A DNA stretch of 64,000 nt from Planctomycetota bacterium (GTDB lineage: Bacteria > Planctomycetota > Planctomycetia > Pirellulales > Pirellulaceae), in assembly GCA_963204915.1 (NCBI GenBank), contig CAUJHS010000102.1:1-64000 (forward strand). Reading direction: 5' to 3'. The translations under genes and the position numbers were made by a program. The notes under the pieces were generated by a model. That model worked only from the letters and a program-made list of their open reading frames with translations, was not told the DNA's origin and did no database searches. Positions 54,006 to 63,069 of the stretch are shown piece after piece (the stretch's first letter is position 1; every line of letters starts with the position of its first letter).

Positions 54006-56441
54006 ATGCGTTGCCTTCCTATTTCTGTTTTGATTGCTCTGTTGGGTGTATCGCTCTCTTGGGCGGAGCCGATCGCCATCGTTCCGTCGACCGTGTTGTT
54101 GTCGTCGACAGCGGCGCGTCAGTTGCTGGTTGTGCAACGTGTGCAAGACGCCCAGCTTGCAGGACAGTTGGGCAATGGAATTGCTTGGGAAAGCAGTGAT
54201 CCGAATGTCGTGCGCGTAGAAAATAACTTCGCCATTCCGGTTGGGAACGGCGCCGCGACGTTGACGGCGCGTTTAGGTGACGCCGTCGCGCAAGCCCATG
54301 TGGAAGTGACAGGACAAGACACGCCGTTTCAATGGAGTTTTCGCAATCATGTCGAGTCTGTTTTGTCAAAAGCGGGATGTAATGGCGGAGCCTGTCACGG
54401 AGCGCGCGCGGGAAAAAACGGCTTTCGACTGACTTTGTTCGGGTTTGACTTGGATGCTGACTACGAATATCTCACACGTCAGGCCCGCGCAAGAAGGATT
54501 GTGCCAAGCGATCCGGGACGAAGCTTGCTACTGACGAAGCCAACTGGCGCTATTCCTCATAAAGGAGGGATTCGATTTGAGGTCGACAGTTTGGAGTATC
54601 GAGTTCTGGCGGAGTGGATCGCTGGAGGCGCTCCGTCACATAGAAGCGATGATCCCATTATTCATCGCCTTGAGGTTCTGCCGGGTGTTTCGTTGCAGCA
54701 GGTAGGCGCCCGACAACAGCTGGTCGTGCTTGCGCACTTTAGCGACGGCCATGTCGAGGATGTAACTCACTGGGCCAAGTTTACGGCGTTGCAGCAGTCG
54801 GTGGCGCAGGTGGATGGGCAAGGGATTGTCGAAATCATGGGGCCAGGCGAAGGCGCGATCAAGGTTTGGTACTTGAATATCAACGCGATGGCGTTTCTTA
54901 GTGTGCCTTTCCCCAACGATGTTCAGCCTGACGTATTCACTCAGGCCGCCCGGCGCAATTTCATCGACGAACATATACTTAAGAAGTTGCAAAGCCTCAA
55001 CTTGCCGCCTTCGGCGCCGTGCGACGATGCGACGTTCTTGCGGCGGGCGTTTCTCGACACGTTGGGCGTATTGCCGACCGAGGCCGAAACGCGTTCGTTT
55101 TTGGAAGACTACTCGCCCGATAAACGCGAGCGTCTGATTGACGAGTTGCTTGCGCGGCCAGAATTCATCGATTACTGGTCGTACAAATGGTCCGACCTGT
55201 TGCTCGCAAGTGGTCAGCGTTTGCGCCCCGACGCCCTTGCCGCATATTCGGGATGGATTCGCCAGCAAGTTGCTTTGAACACGCCGTGGGATGAGTTCGT
55301 GCGACGTTTAGTGACGGCCAACGGCAGCACATTTGAGAACGGCGCCGCCAATTTCTACGCGTTACACCAAGAACCAACGGAAATGGCGGAGACCGTCTCG
55401 CAAGCGTTCCTCGGGTTGGCCATTAATTGTGCGAAGTGTCACAACCACCCTCTTGAGAAATGGACGAACGATCAATACTACGGTTTCGCCAACATGTTTT
55501 CCCGTGTTCGGGCAAAAGGTTGGGGAGGCGATTTTCGCGGTGGAGACGGACTGCGAGTCGTGTTCGCCGATACACGAGGCGAACTACTCCAACCCACCAC
55601 AGGGCGACCGCAACCTCCGCGACCCCTGGATGGTGATCCCATCGCACCGGACGACACGACGGACCGGCGAGTCCATTTAGCTCTCTGGCTGACGTCACCG
55701 GAAAACCCCTACTTCACCCGCTCGATTGTTAACCGCGTTTGGGCGAATTTTTTTGGCGTAGGACTCGTGGAGAAAGTTGACGATATTCGCGCCACGAATC
55801 CCGCCAGCAACGAAGAGTTGCTAACGGACATTTGCAGGTACGTGGTGGAGCAACGCTACGACCTAAAGGAACTCATCCGCGTTATTTTGCAGTCCGCGGC
55901 GTATCAGCGGAGTTCGGAGGCGACGCCGGGAAACGAGCCAGATGATCGATTCTATGCAAGACATTACCCGCGACGTTTGTCAGCCGAGGTGATGCTCGAC
56001 GCTGTGTCGCAAGCGACTGATTCGCCAACTCTGTTTCCGAATCAAAAGCAAGGTTTACGAGCCCTGCAATTATCGGACACCGACGTGGCATCGAACTTTC
56101 TTAGTACGTTTGGCCGCCCCGATCGATTGATCACCTGTGAATGCGAACGGAGCGCCGAGCCAAGCATGACGCAGGCTCTGCATTTGTATAACGGCGACAC
56201 GCTCACAAGCAAACTACAGTCGGCGGAAGGACGCATCGCACGCCATCTTGCGTCGGGCGATTCCGATGAAACCATCGTTCAAACCGCCTATCTGGTTTGT
56301 TTGTCGCGATTTCCAACCGATGCCGAGAAAAAGCAATTGCTTCAGGAACTGGCCGCCGCACCGGACGAGGAGCGCCGCGCAGGGATCGAAGACCTTTACT
56401 GGAGCATCCTCACGAGTAAAGAGTTCCTGTTTAACCACTAA
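54006..56441 (+). CDS. DUF1549/DUF1553 protein with N-terminal Ig-like domain
   Basis: An 811-residue exported protein (signal peptide MRCLPISVLIALLGVSLSWA). Residues about 25-110 look like a bacterial Ig-like (BIG2) domain. A CNGGACHGARAGKNGF motif near 126 resembles a cytochrome-like heme or metal site (CxxxCH). DUF1549 follows near 310-500 (FLRRAFLDTLGVLPTEAETRSF; CAKCHNHPLEKWT near 481) and DUF1553 near 560-800 (NPYFTRSIVNRVWANFFGVG, and the end ILTSKEFLFNH). The ATG at 54006 is preferred; a TTG eight codons upstream (53982) is possible, and neither has a clear ribosome-binding site. It is the larger type of this family and is followed by the cytochrome-WD40 gene. Confidence 0.87.
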   Translation: MRCLPISVLIALLGVSLSWAEPIAIVPSTVLLSSTAARQLLVVQRVQDAQLAGQLGNGIAWESSDPNVVRVENNFAIPVGNGAATLTARLGDAVAQAHVEVTGQDTPFQWSFRNHVESVLSKAGCNGGACHGARAGKNGFRLTLFGFDLDADYEYLTRQARARRIVPSDPGRSLLLTKPTGAIPHKGGIRFEVDSLEYRVLAEWIAGGAPSHRSDDPIIHRLEVLPGVSLQQVGARQQLVVLAHFSDGHVEDVTHWAKFTALQQSVAQVDGQGIVEIMGPGEGAIKVWYLNINAMAFLSVPFPNDVQPDVFTQAARRNFIDEHILKKLQSLNLPPSAPCDDATFLRRAFLDTLGVLPTEAETRSFLEDYSPDKRERLIDELLARPEFIDYWSYKWSDLLLASGQRLRPDALAAYSGWIRQQVALNTPWDEFVRRLVTANGSTFENGAANFYALHQEPTEMAETVSQAFLGLAINCAKCHNHPLEKWTNDQYYGFANMFSRVRAKGWGGDFRGGDGLRVVFADTRGELLQPTTGRPQPPRPLDGDPIAPDDTTDRRVHLALWLTSPENPYFTRSIVNRVWANFFGVGLVEKVDDIRATNPASNEELLTDICRYVVEQRYDLKELIRVILQSAAYQRSSEATPGNEPDDRFYARHYPRRLSAEVMLDAVSQATDSPTLFPNQKQGLRALQLSDTDVASNFLSTFGRPDRLITCECERSAEPSMTQALHLYNGDTLTSKLQSAEGRIARHLASGDSDETIVQTAYLVCLSRFPTDAEKKQLLQELAAAPDEERRAGIEDLYWSILTSKEFLFNH

Positions 56442-56509
56442 ACAGGGTGACGCTGCAGTCCAGCGTTGGGCGCGAAGGCAAGTGTCATTGAATCACCCAA
56501 CATATTGAT

Positions 56510-59314
56510 ATGCACCGATTTTTTTTGATTGCCCTGTTTTGTGCGATCTGGGCCAAGCCACTAACGGGCGCCGAGAGCGCGCCGCCAGATTTTGAAAAAG
56601 ATGTTGCGCCGGTGCTTCGTCGCTATTGCGTCGGATGTCACAATTCAAAAGACCGGGAAGGTGAACTTGCACTAGACACTCATGCGGCGGTGTTCAAAGG
56701 CGGGGACAGCGGAGCCGTCATAACGGATGGCAAAAGTGGTGAGAGCAAATTGATTCGCGTGCTCACCGGTCAGGACGAGCCCGCGATGCCTCCCGAAGGC
56801 GAGCCCAAACCAACGCGGAGTGATATTGACGTTATCGCGCGTTGGATTGACGCAGGCGCCCCTGCGCCCCTTGGCTCGCCAGACGCCGAAATGTCTTTTG
56901 TTGTACCCAAAATTTCGCCCACCGTTGCCGTTCGTCGTCCCATTCATGCGGCGACGTTTTCTCCTGACGGCGCCTTCATCGCGATTGCTCGCCATGGTGA
57001 AGTCGAATTGCTCCGTGTGGCGGACGGATCCACGGCGGTGGTTTTCCAAGGTCATACCGGCAATGTGAACGCCGTTTGTTTTTCGCCGGATGGCTCATTG
57101 CTTGCGGCAGGCGCCGGCGAACCAGGATTGTTCGGCGAGGTTCGCGTTTGGTCTGTTAGCGACGGAAAACTGATTCAGTCGCTCCGAGGCCATCAGGACA
57201 GCGTTTACGCGCTGGACATTGGACCAAGCAGCCAACTCCTTGCGACCGGAAGTTATGACCATGACGTAAAACTATGGGACATTTCAACAGGGCGGGAATT
57301 GCGCACGCTCAAGAATCATCAAGGCGCCGTGTTCGGCGTCGCCTTTCACCCCCGCGGTCACATGTTGGCTAGCGCCAGCGCCGATCGGACCGTGAAACTT
57401 TGGAACGTACAGGACGGTAAACGACTTGACACTTTCGAGCAAGCGACTCAGGAGCTCTACACCCTTGCATTTTACCCCGATGGCAAGCGATTGGCGGCAG
57501 GCGGCGCCGACAATCGAATTCGCATTTGGTCGATTAGCAGTACCGGCGCCGAGGGGGCCAATCCGATTCGGCTTTCACGATTTGGCCATGAGCAAGCGAT
57601 TTTGCGCCTTGCAATTTCTCGGGATGGCCGCACGCTTGTGTCAACAGGCGAAGATCGCCTCGTGAAAATCTGGGATGCGAATGACGTGGTGCTACGAGAC
57701 ACGTTGCCGGTGCAACCGGATTGGGTCGCAGGGCTCACGGTGTCGCATGAGGGCGACGCAGTCTTTGCGGGAAGGTTGGACGGCTCGTTTGAGACATATT
57801 CCACAAGCGTCGACCCGATGCAAGTCGCTGCAGCAGACATGGCCGCAGTTCCTTTAGTGGAAACGCCAGTAGGATCGGCAATTGCTGTCAAATCGTTGGC
57901 GCAGTCGGAAGAAGTGGAACCGAACGACCTGCCGGAGCAGGCGACTCCCTTGGCGATTCCCGCCGTCGCGAAGGGGCGAATATTTAGCGAAACCAGCAAC
58001 GACGTCGACCTTTATCGAATTCGTGCGCTTGCAGGGCAATCTTGGATTATCGAAACCAATGCCGCCCGCAAGGGTTCGCCGCTCGACTCGAAGATTGAGG
58101 TATTGAATGTTTCAGGCCAGTCCGTGCCTCGCGTGTTATTGCAGGCGACACGCGATTCGTGGATCACCTTTCGCGGGATTAACTCCGATCAACTCGACTG
58201 CCGTCTTGTGTACTGGGAGGAAATGCAACTAAACCAATTCCTCTACATGAACGGCGAGGTTTGTAAGTTGTTTCGAGCACCGCAGGGCCCAGACTCGGGA
58301 TTTCAGTTCTACCCAGGAACAGGTAAGCGGCACGCTTACTTTGACACAAGCGCCCAAGCGCACGCCTTGGACGAACCTTGCTACATCGTCGCTCCGTTCG
58401 CGCCTGGCTCTAAGTTGCCTAACAACGGCCTGCCGACGTTCACACTGTACTATGAAAATGACGATGAACGTCGACAATTGCACGGTAAGGATTCCTATCT
58501 CGCATTTACCGCTCCTGAAGACGGCGATTATTTAGTGCGGGTAAGCGACGTGCGCGGGTTCTCGGGTGAGAATTTCGCGTATGAATTAACTGTGCGTCCG
58601 CCTAATCCCGATTTTCAAGTCACCCTGGCCGGAGGAAAGCTCTCGATTGGAGCTGAGAGCGGCAAGCGATTCATCGCCTCCGTCGACCGGATTGACGGTT
58701 TTGACGGTGAAGTTCGGATTGACATCGAAAACCTTCCGCCAGGCTTTCGTGCGTCAACTCCCTTGACCATTCAAGCTGGTCAAGTGGAAGCGCGGGGAGT
58801 CATCAACGCCTTACCGGGCGCACCCGCGCCAACCGCAGAGGACTGGACGAAAACCAAGATCACCGCTTCCGCTGTTATCGATGGCGCAACGATTACCCAT
58901 GAAGTAACCGGTATTGGCCCCATTCAATTGGTCGACAAACCGAAGATCATTGCCCGCTTGACGTTGCTGTCCGATGACGTTTTCGAGGAATCGACGGATG
59001 TAAGTAACGGAGAGCAAGAAGTTGTGTTACCGGCAGGGACGACGGTGACGTGCCAGTTGACCGTAGCCCGCAATGGCTTTAACGACCGGATTCAGTTTGA
59101 CATCGACAATTTACCGCATGGAGTTATTGTCGATAACATTGGGCTGAATGGCGTGCTCATTCCGGAAGGTGAGACTTCTCGCACGCTCTATTTGACTGCC
59201 GCCGACTGGGTTCCTGAAACGCGTCGCCAGTTCATGGCGGTCGCGAAAGCAGAGGGGGACCAAGCGTCGCTTCCGTTATGGCTGAAGGTCGTTCGCCCCA
59301 CTTCGGTCGACTGA
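56510..59314 (+). CDS. Exported cytochrome c-like plus WD40 protein
   Basis: A 934-residue exported protein (signal peptide about 1-20). Residues 27-125 form a planctomycete cytochrome c-type domain (YCVGCHN near 42, with AMPPEGEPKPT and the closing IARWIDAGAP). Residues about 145-440 form a WD40 propeller (AVCFSPDGSLLAAGA, YALDIGPSSQLLATGSYDHDVKLWD, VAFHPRGHMLASASADRTVKLWN and others). Near 465-560 is a pre-peptidase C-like beta domain (EVEPNDLPEQATPL, NDVDLYRIRALAGQSW). More beta domains follow to the end. It is probably an envelope scaffold that may bind partners of the DUF1549/1553 proteins. It lies 68 bases after that gene. Confidence 0.87.
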   Translation: MHRFFLIALFCAIWAKPLTGAESAPPDFEKDVAPVLRRYCVGCHNSKDREGELALDTHAAVFKGGDSGAVITDGKSGESKLIRVLTGQDEPAMPPEGEPKPTRSDIDVIARWIDAGAPAPLGSPDAEMSFVVPKISPTVAVRRPIHAATFSPDGAFIAIARHGEVELLRVADGSTAVVFQGHTGNVNAVCFSPDGSLLAAGAGEPGLFGEVRVWSVSDGKLIQSLRGHQDSVYALDIGPSSQLLATGSYDHDVKLWDISTGRELRTLKNHQGAVFGVAFHPRGHMLASASADRTVKLWNVQDGKRLDTFEQATQELYTLAFYPDGKRLAAGGADNRIRIWSISSTGAEGANPIRLSRFGHEQAILRLAISRDGRTLVSTGEDRLVKIWDANDVVLRDTLPVQPDWVAGLTVSHEGDAVFAGRLDGSFETYSTSVDPMQVAAADMAAVPLVETPVGSAIAVKSLAQSEEVEPNDLPEQATPLAIPAVAKGRIFSETSNDVDLYRIRALAGQSWIIETNAARKGSPLDSKIEVLNVSGQSVPRVLLQATRDSWITFRGINSDQLDCRLVYWEEMQLNQFLYMNGEVCKLFRAPQGPDSGFQFYPGTGKRHAYFDTSAQAHALDEPCYIVAPFAPGSKLPNNGLPTFTLYYENDDERRQLHGKDSYLAFTAPEDGDYLVRVSDVRGFSGENFAYELTVRPPNPDFQVTLAGGKLSIGAESGKRFIASVDRIDGFDGEVRIDIENLPPGFRASTPLTIQAGQVEARGVINALPGAPAPTAEDWTKTKITASAVIDGATITHEVTGIGPIQLVDKPKIIARLTLLSDDVFEESTDVSNGEQEVVLPAGTTVTCQLTVARNGFNDRIQFDIDNLPHGVIVDNIGLNGVLIPEGETSRTLYLTAADWVPETRRQFMAVAKAEGDQASLPLWLKVVRPTSVD

Positions 59315-59386
59315 GCGCCACAAATTATTCCCACATGCCTCCTGAATAGTGTTTGACGCGAACACCAGATTTACATTCTGGAATTG

Positions 59387-60754
59387 ATGATGCAGTGGAC
59401 ATCTAAGCTCAAGTGGACGGCCGTTGCGGTACTCTGGTTCGTCGTTACGAACGAGACGGTTCAGGGGGCCTGGCGTGCGGGTGCGGCTTCCATCTCCATC
59501 ACGCCTGCTCAGCCGATGTGGATGTCAGGGTACGGCTCGCGTGATCATGTCGCCGAGGGCAAATTGACGGACCTTTGGGCGAAGGCGCTCGTTCTTGAGG
59601 ATGACAAAAATAATCGTGCTGTGCTCATTACGTTGGACCTCGTGGGCATCGATCGGACGCTTTCCCGGTCGGTCTGTAAGAATCTCGCCGAAAAATACGG
59701 TTTGCATCGAAATCAGATCGCCATCTGCACCTCGCACACGCATACGGGCCCTGTGGTCGGTCGCAACTTGGGGCCAATGCATTACTTGCGGCTTGATCAA
59801 GCGCAGCAATCGCAAATCGATGCGTATACGAATTCGCTTGAGGAGAAAGTGATTTCGGTGGTCGGACAAGCCATTGAAAAACTCGCGCCCGCTCAGTTGG
59901 CTCAAGGAAATGGTATTGCAACGTTTGCGGTAAATCGCCGAAACAATGCGGAGGCGCAGGTCGATGCGCTGCGGAATAAGGGAGAGCTTCGTGGGCCGGT
60001 AGATTATGATGTGCCCATACTTTCAGTGCGAAACGTGGAAGGCGGCCTGGAAGCCGTGGTATTTGGTTATGCTTGCCATGCCACGGTTTTAAGCTCGTAT
60101 CAATGGTCTGGCGATTATCCCGGGTTTGCACAGGCGGCGATCGAAAAGTCGCATCCAGGCTGTGTTGCGATGTTTTTCGCAGGTTGCGGAGCCGATCAAA
60201 ACCCATTGCCGCGACGGACCGTGGATCTAGCACAGGCGTACGGAACGCGCCTTGCCGAAAGCGTTGGCGAGGTATTGAGCGGCGTCATGCAACCGCTTGC
60301 TAGCGACCTCGGCATGGAATACCAGGAAATTGCTCTCCCGCTTGGAACACTGCCATCACGCGAGGAAGTCGCCGCAGATACGCAATCGGATAACCCTTTT
60401 ATCGCGTCACGCGCTCGGATGCTCCTTGCACAACTTGAAACAACAGGACTCTTGGAAACGTCATATCCCTACCCAATCCAAAGCTGGAAACTGGGAAATG
60501 AACTGCGCTGGGTATTTCTCGGCGGGGAGGTTGTTGTGGATTACTCGCGCCGAATTAAACATGAATTGGGTGCGAGCAATACTTGGTGCGCAGGGTATGC
60601 CAATGACGTTATGGCTTATATCCCGTCCCGCCGCGTATTGATGGAGGGAGGGTATGAAGGCGCCACATCGATGATTTATTATGGACTTCCCACAATATGG
60701 GCGCCCGAACTCGAAGAAAAAATCGTGAACGAGGTACTACGTCAAAACCAATAG
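59387..60754 (+). CDS. Exported neutral/alkaline ceramidase-type protein
   Basis: A 455-residue exported protein (signal peptide about 1-28, ending VQGAW). The N-terminal domain of neutral ceramidase is shown by ISITPAQPMWMSGYGSR and ICTSHTHTGPVVG near residue 117 (His-x-His zinc ligands). The third His is likely in GYACHATVL near 227. VAMFFAGCGADQNPLP is conserved in planctomycete members. It is shorter than true ceramidases (about 650 or more) and lacks the C-terminal immunoglobulin-like domain, so the substrate may be a different amide or ester. GGAA lies before the ATG. It is the last gene of the block that starts at 52457. Confidence 0.85.
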   Translation: MMQWTSKLKWTAVAVLWFVVTNETVQGAWRAGAASISITPAQPMWMSGYGSRDHVAEGKLTDLWAKALVLEDDKNNRAVLITLDLVGIDRTLSRSVCKNLAEKYGLHRNQIAICTSHTHTGPVVGRNLGPMHYLRLDQAQQSQIDAYTNSLEEKVISVVGQAIEKLAPAQLAQGNGIATFAVNRRNNAEAQVDALRNKGELRGPVDYDVPILSVRNVEGGLEAVVFGYACHATVLSSYQWSGDYPGFAQAAIEKSHPGCVAMFFAGCGADQNPLPRRTVDLAQAYGTRLAESVGEVLSGVMQPLASDLGMEYQEIALPLGTLPSREEVAADTQSDNPFIASRARMLLAQLETTGLLETSYPYPIQSWKLGNELRWVFLGGEVVVDYSRRIKHELGASNTWCAGYANDVMAYIPSRRVLMEGGYEGATSMIYYGLPTIWAPELEEKIVNEVLRQNQ

Positions 60755-60865
60755 CGATTTTTTCGCTGTCGAACCTACCGGCCGAACTTGAGTAAACCGA
60801 ATGTGTGAAGTACTCTCGTATAGTGTAGGGCTATTTAAGTCGCCACTCTAAGGAGGGGGGCTGCC

Positions 60866-60940
60866 TTGAACGCGACCCGCGGTGCACCATTTGCAACGCA
60901 TCCCACCTCAAACGCTATGGCGGCGTCGCTTGATGATTGA
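60866..60940 (+). other. Possible 24-codon leader ORF with very strong ribosome-binding site
   Basis: AAGGAGGGGGG lies nine bases before a TTG that opens a 24-codon frame (LNATRGAPFATHPTSNAMAA..., stop at 60938). It is upstream of the pseudokinase gene. It may be a leader peptide, or the site may be chance. No family is known. Confidence 0.3.
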
Positions 60941-61039
60941 CGGTAACTTCCAAACCGGTGAGAATAAGCCGCGGAAGAGCCGATTCTTCACGCAGCAAGG
61001 AATTAACAGGGCAAAACTGGCGTCAGTGGAGCGTGCTTC

Positions 61040-62137
61040 ATGAATACCGGGTCACTTGCGCCGCAATTGCGTGACCTGGGAGGTTTTGCGCCGACGTTAC
61101 GCTCTCGGATGCTCCACGATTATGAGCTAGTGCGACATTTAGAAAGGCCTCACCCTGGTGAATGGTGGTTAGCCACGAAGCGTTCGGATCGGCAGACGGC
61201 GGTTCTCTGTTTTATGGCTCGCGAAAGCGTATCTGATCAACACGTCGCCCTACTGGAGCAAGACCTCCAGCTTGCGATGCGTTTGGCTCCGCATCCGCAT
61301 ATCGCCTCGGTCTTCGCCGCAGAGGTCAACAACACGCAACTGGCTTGCGCCGCGGCTTATGTGGACGGAGACGATCTGGTGTCGCTCCTTAGCGAAACAG
61401 GTCCCATGCCTCTTGACGCCGCGATGGAATGCGTGCGGCAATGCCTCCTCGGATTGCGGCATGCACACAATCATGGGCTGGCGCACAATGACCTTACGCC
61501 TGCGGACCTCATCATAGATTTTGACGGGGTGCTTAAGATTTGTAATTGGGGATGCACGGTCGTCTCACCTCAATGTGATTTCACCTCGGCCAAGGTTAAA
61601 GACTTAAGAGCGGTTGCCAAGATTCTTCACTTTTTGGTAACCGGTTCGCCGACTCATACGGCGTACAAGGATGACGGGGAAGTCATTGCCAACCCCAGGG
61701 CAACGTCAAACACTTGCACCTGCGCGCAACTGCCCCAGGAGTTGCAAGATTTCTGTGGGCGTTTAGAAACGAGTGGAGCTGAAGGTTTCACTTCTGCCGA
61801 AGACGCGATTGCTGCTTGCGATCTCATCGCGACCGGCCTGGAAATAGCCACCTACGCGACGGAGCCAGCGTCAGCTCTAGGCGATGTTTCCGCAGTGCGC
61901 TCGTTGCATTCAATTGGGCCCGCCGCGACGGAGGCAAACACAGTTTCGCGTTGCGAGAGCGAGTCTCCCGTTGCGTCAAGAGATAGCTGCGGGGCCGTTG
62001 CGGAGAATGCAGCAGCGTCAAACCTTGCGACGACGGTATGCCGGTCAGATTCGGGTGGCCGTTTGTATTGGGTATGCGGCGTGCTACTCGCCGTGGTCGT
62101 GGCGGTGCTCGCAGCCGTGGGCTATCTTTTGTGGTAA
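61040..62137 (+). CDS. Tail-anchored pseudokinase
   Basis: A 365-residue protein with a degenerate kinase domain (about 30-275) and one C-terminal membrane span (337-361, WVCGVLLAVVVAVLAAVGYL). The glycine loop is absent (YELVRHLERPHPGEWWLATKR). The VAIK Lys is missing (TAVLCFMAR). HRDLKPxN reads HNDLTPADL near 148, keeping the Asp but not the Lys. DFG reads CNWG near 169. Catalysis is therefore unlikely. It probably acts as a scaffold at the cytoplasmic face of a membrane. It is 21 bases before the thioredoxin-fold gene and probably in one unit with it. Confidence 0.75.
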   Translation: MNTGSLAPQLRDLGGFAPTLRSRMLHDYELVRHLERPHPGEWWLATKRSDRQTAVLCFMARESVSDQHVALLEQDLQLAMRLAPHPHIASVFAAEVNNTQLACAAAYVDGDDLVSLLSETGPMPLDAAMECVRQCLLGLRHAHNHGLAHNDLTPADLIIDFDGVLKICNWGCTVVSPQCDFTSAKVKDLRAVAKILHFLVTGSPTHTAYKDDGEVIANPRATSNTCTCAQLPQELQDFCGRLETSGAEGFTSAEDAIAACDLIATGLEIATYATEPASALGDVSAVRSLHSIGPAATEANTVSRCESESPVASRDSCGAVAENAAASNLATTVCRSDSGGRLYWVCGVLLAVVVAVLAAVGYLLW

Positions 62138-62158
62138 TCCTAACTGGCGTACTGTGTT

Positions 62159-62383
62159 ATGCATGTGACCCTGTATACGCGGCAAGGTTGCCACTTATGC
62201 GACGATGCCCTTGTGCTATTGCGTCGGTATGGACTAACCCCTGAAATTGTGGATATTGACGCCGACCCGGAATTGCGGACACAGTTCAACACCTGCGTGC
62301 CGGTGGTTGCGATGAATGGTAAAGTTCGGTTCCGAGGCCGCGTGAACGAAGTTCTGCTCCAACGCCTGCTCGTCGCGTCATGA
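62159..62383 (+). CDS. Glutaredoxin-like thioredoxin-fold protein
   Basis: A 74-residue protein with an N-terminal CHLC motif (C11, C14) in the position of the redox site of glutaredoxin: LYTRQGCHLCDDALVLLRRY, then EIVDIDADPEL and CVPVVAMNGKVRFRGRV, which has the cis-Pro of the fold. It is shorter than classical glutaredoxins and resembles the DUF836 group. Its last codons overlap the next gene by four bases (ATGA), which shows translational coupling. Confidence 0.82.
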   Translation: MHVTLYTRQGCHLCDDALVLLRRYGLTPEIVDIDADPELRTQFNTCVPVVAMNGKVRFRGRVNEVLLQRLLVAS

Positions 62384-63066
62384 ATGTGCTTGGCGTGTTC
62401 GCAAAATATTGGGCTGCAGGAGATGTCAAAACTCGGCTTGCTGCCACCATCGGCGCGCAATCGGCGGCAAATTTCTATCGAGCGTGTTTGTTTACCACGT
62501 TAGCGCGGCTTCAACACGTGGGCGATCATCGCGTTTTAGCGATTTCGCCTCCGGAACGATTGCCGGACTTCGCGTCGGTGGCGCCTCAAACTTGGCGTAT
62601 CGTACCACAAGCACCGGGAGATTTGGGCCATCGCATGCATTGTTTCTTCCGTGAAGAGTTCGCTTCCGGCGCTACGCGCATAGTTTTAATCGGCTCGGAT
62701 AGTCCCACGGTTCCACGATCGTATCTTCGGCTCGCCTTCTCCTACTTGGAGCGATTTCCTCTCGTTCTTGGACCTGCCAACGATGGAGGATACTACTTGG
62801 TTGGCGCCGCGGGTTGTGTTCCTTTGATATTTGACGATATTGCCTGGAGCACGGCCGATGTTTGGCGCCAAACAATGCATTGCTTGGAGCAGCAACAACT
62901 GCCGTTTGCTGTTCTGCCAGAATGGTATGATGTCGACGAGGCGGAAGATATGCAGAGACTCTATGAAGACCTGTCTCCAAAGGTTCATCAAGACCAGGTT
63001 TGGTCCCTACTTTGGCAGGAAGTTCAACAGGTTTTTGGAAATCACTCGAACGATGGATCGAAGTAA
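62380..63066 (+). CDS. TIGR04282 (DUF2064) family glycosyltransferase
   Basis: A 228-residue protein of the GT-A fold, named in databases as arsenosugar biosynthesis glycosyltransferase. Motifs: VFAKYWAAGDVKTRLAATIG at the start, IVLIGSDSPTVPRSYLRLAF (with the metal-binding Asp), LVLGPANDGGYYLVGA, and DIAWSTADVWRQTM. The biochemical role of most members is not settled. It is translationally coupled to the thioredoxin-fold gene and followed by the ThiO-like gene after three bases. Confidence 0.82.
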   Translation: MNVLGVFAKYWAAGDVKTRLAATIGAQSAANFYRACLFTTLARLQHVGDHRVLAISPPERLPDFASVAPQTWRIVPQAPGDLGHRMHCFFREEFASGATRIVLIGSDSPTVPRSYLRLAFSYLERFPLVLGPANDGGYYLVGAAGCVPLIFDDIAWSTADVWRQTMHCLEQQQLPFAVLPEWYDVDEAEDMQRLYEDLSPKVHQDQVWSLLWQEVQQVFGNHSNDGSK

Positions 63067-63069
63067 ACA

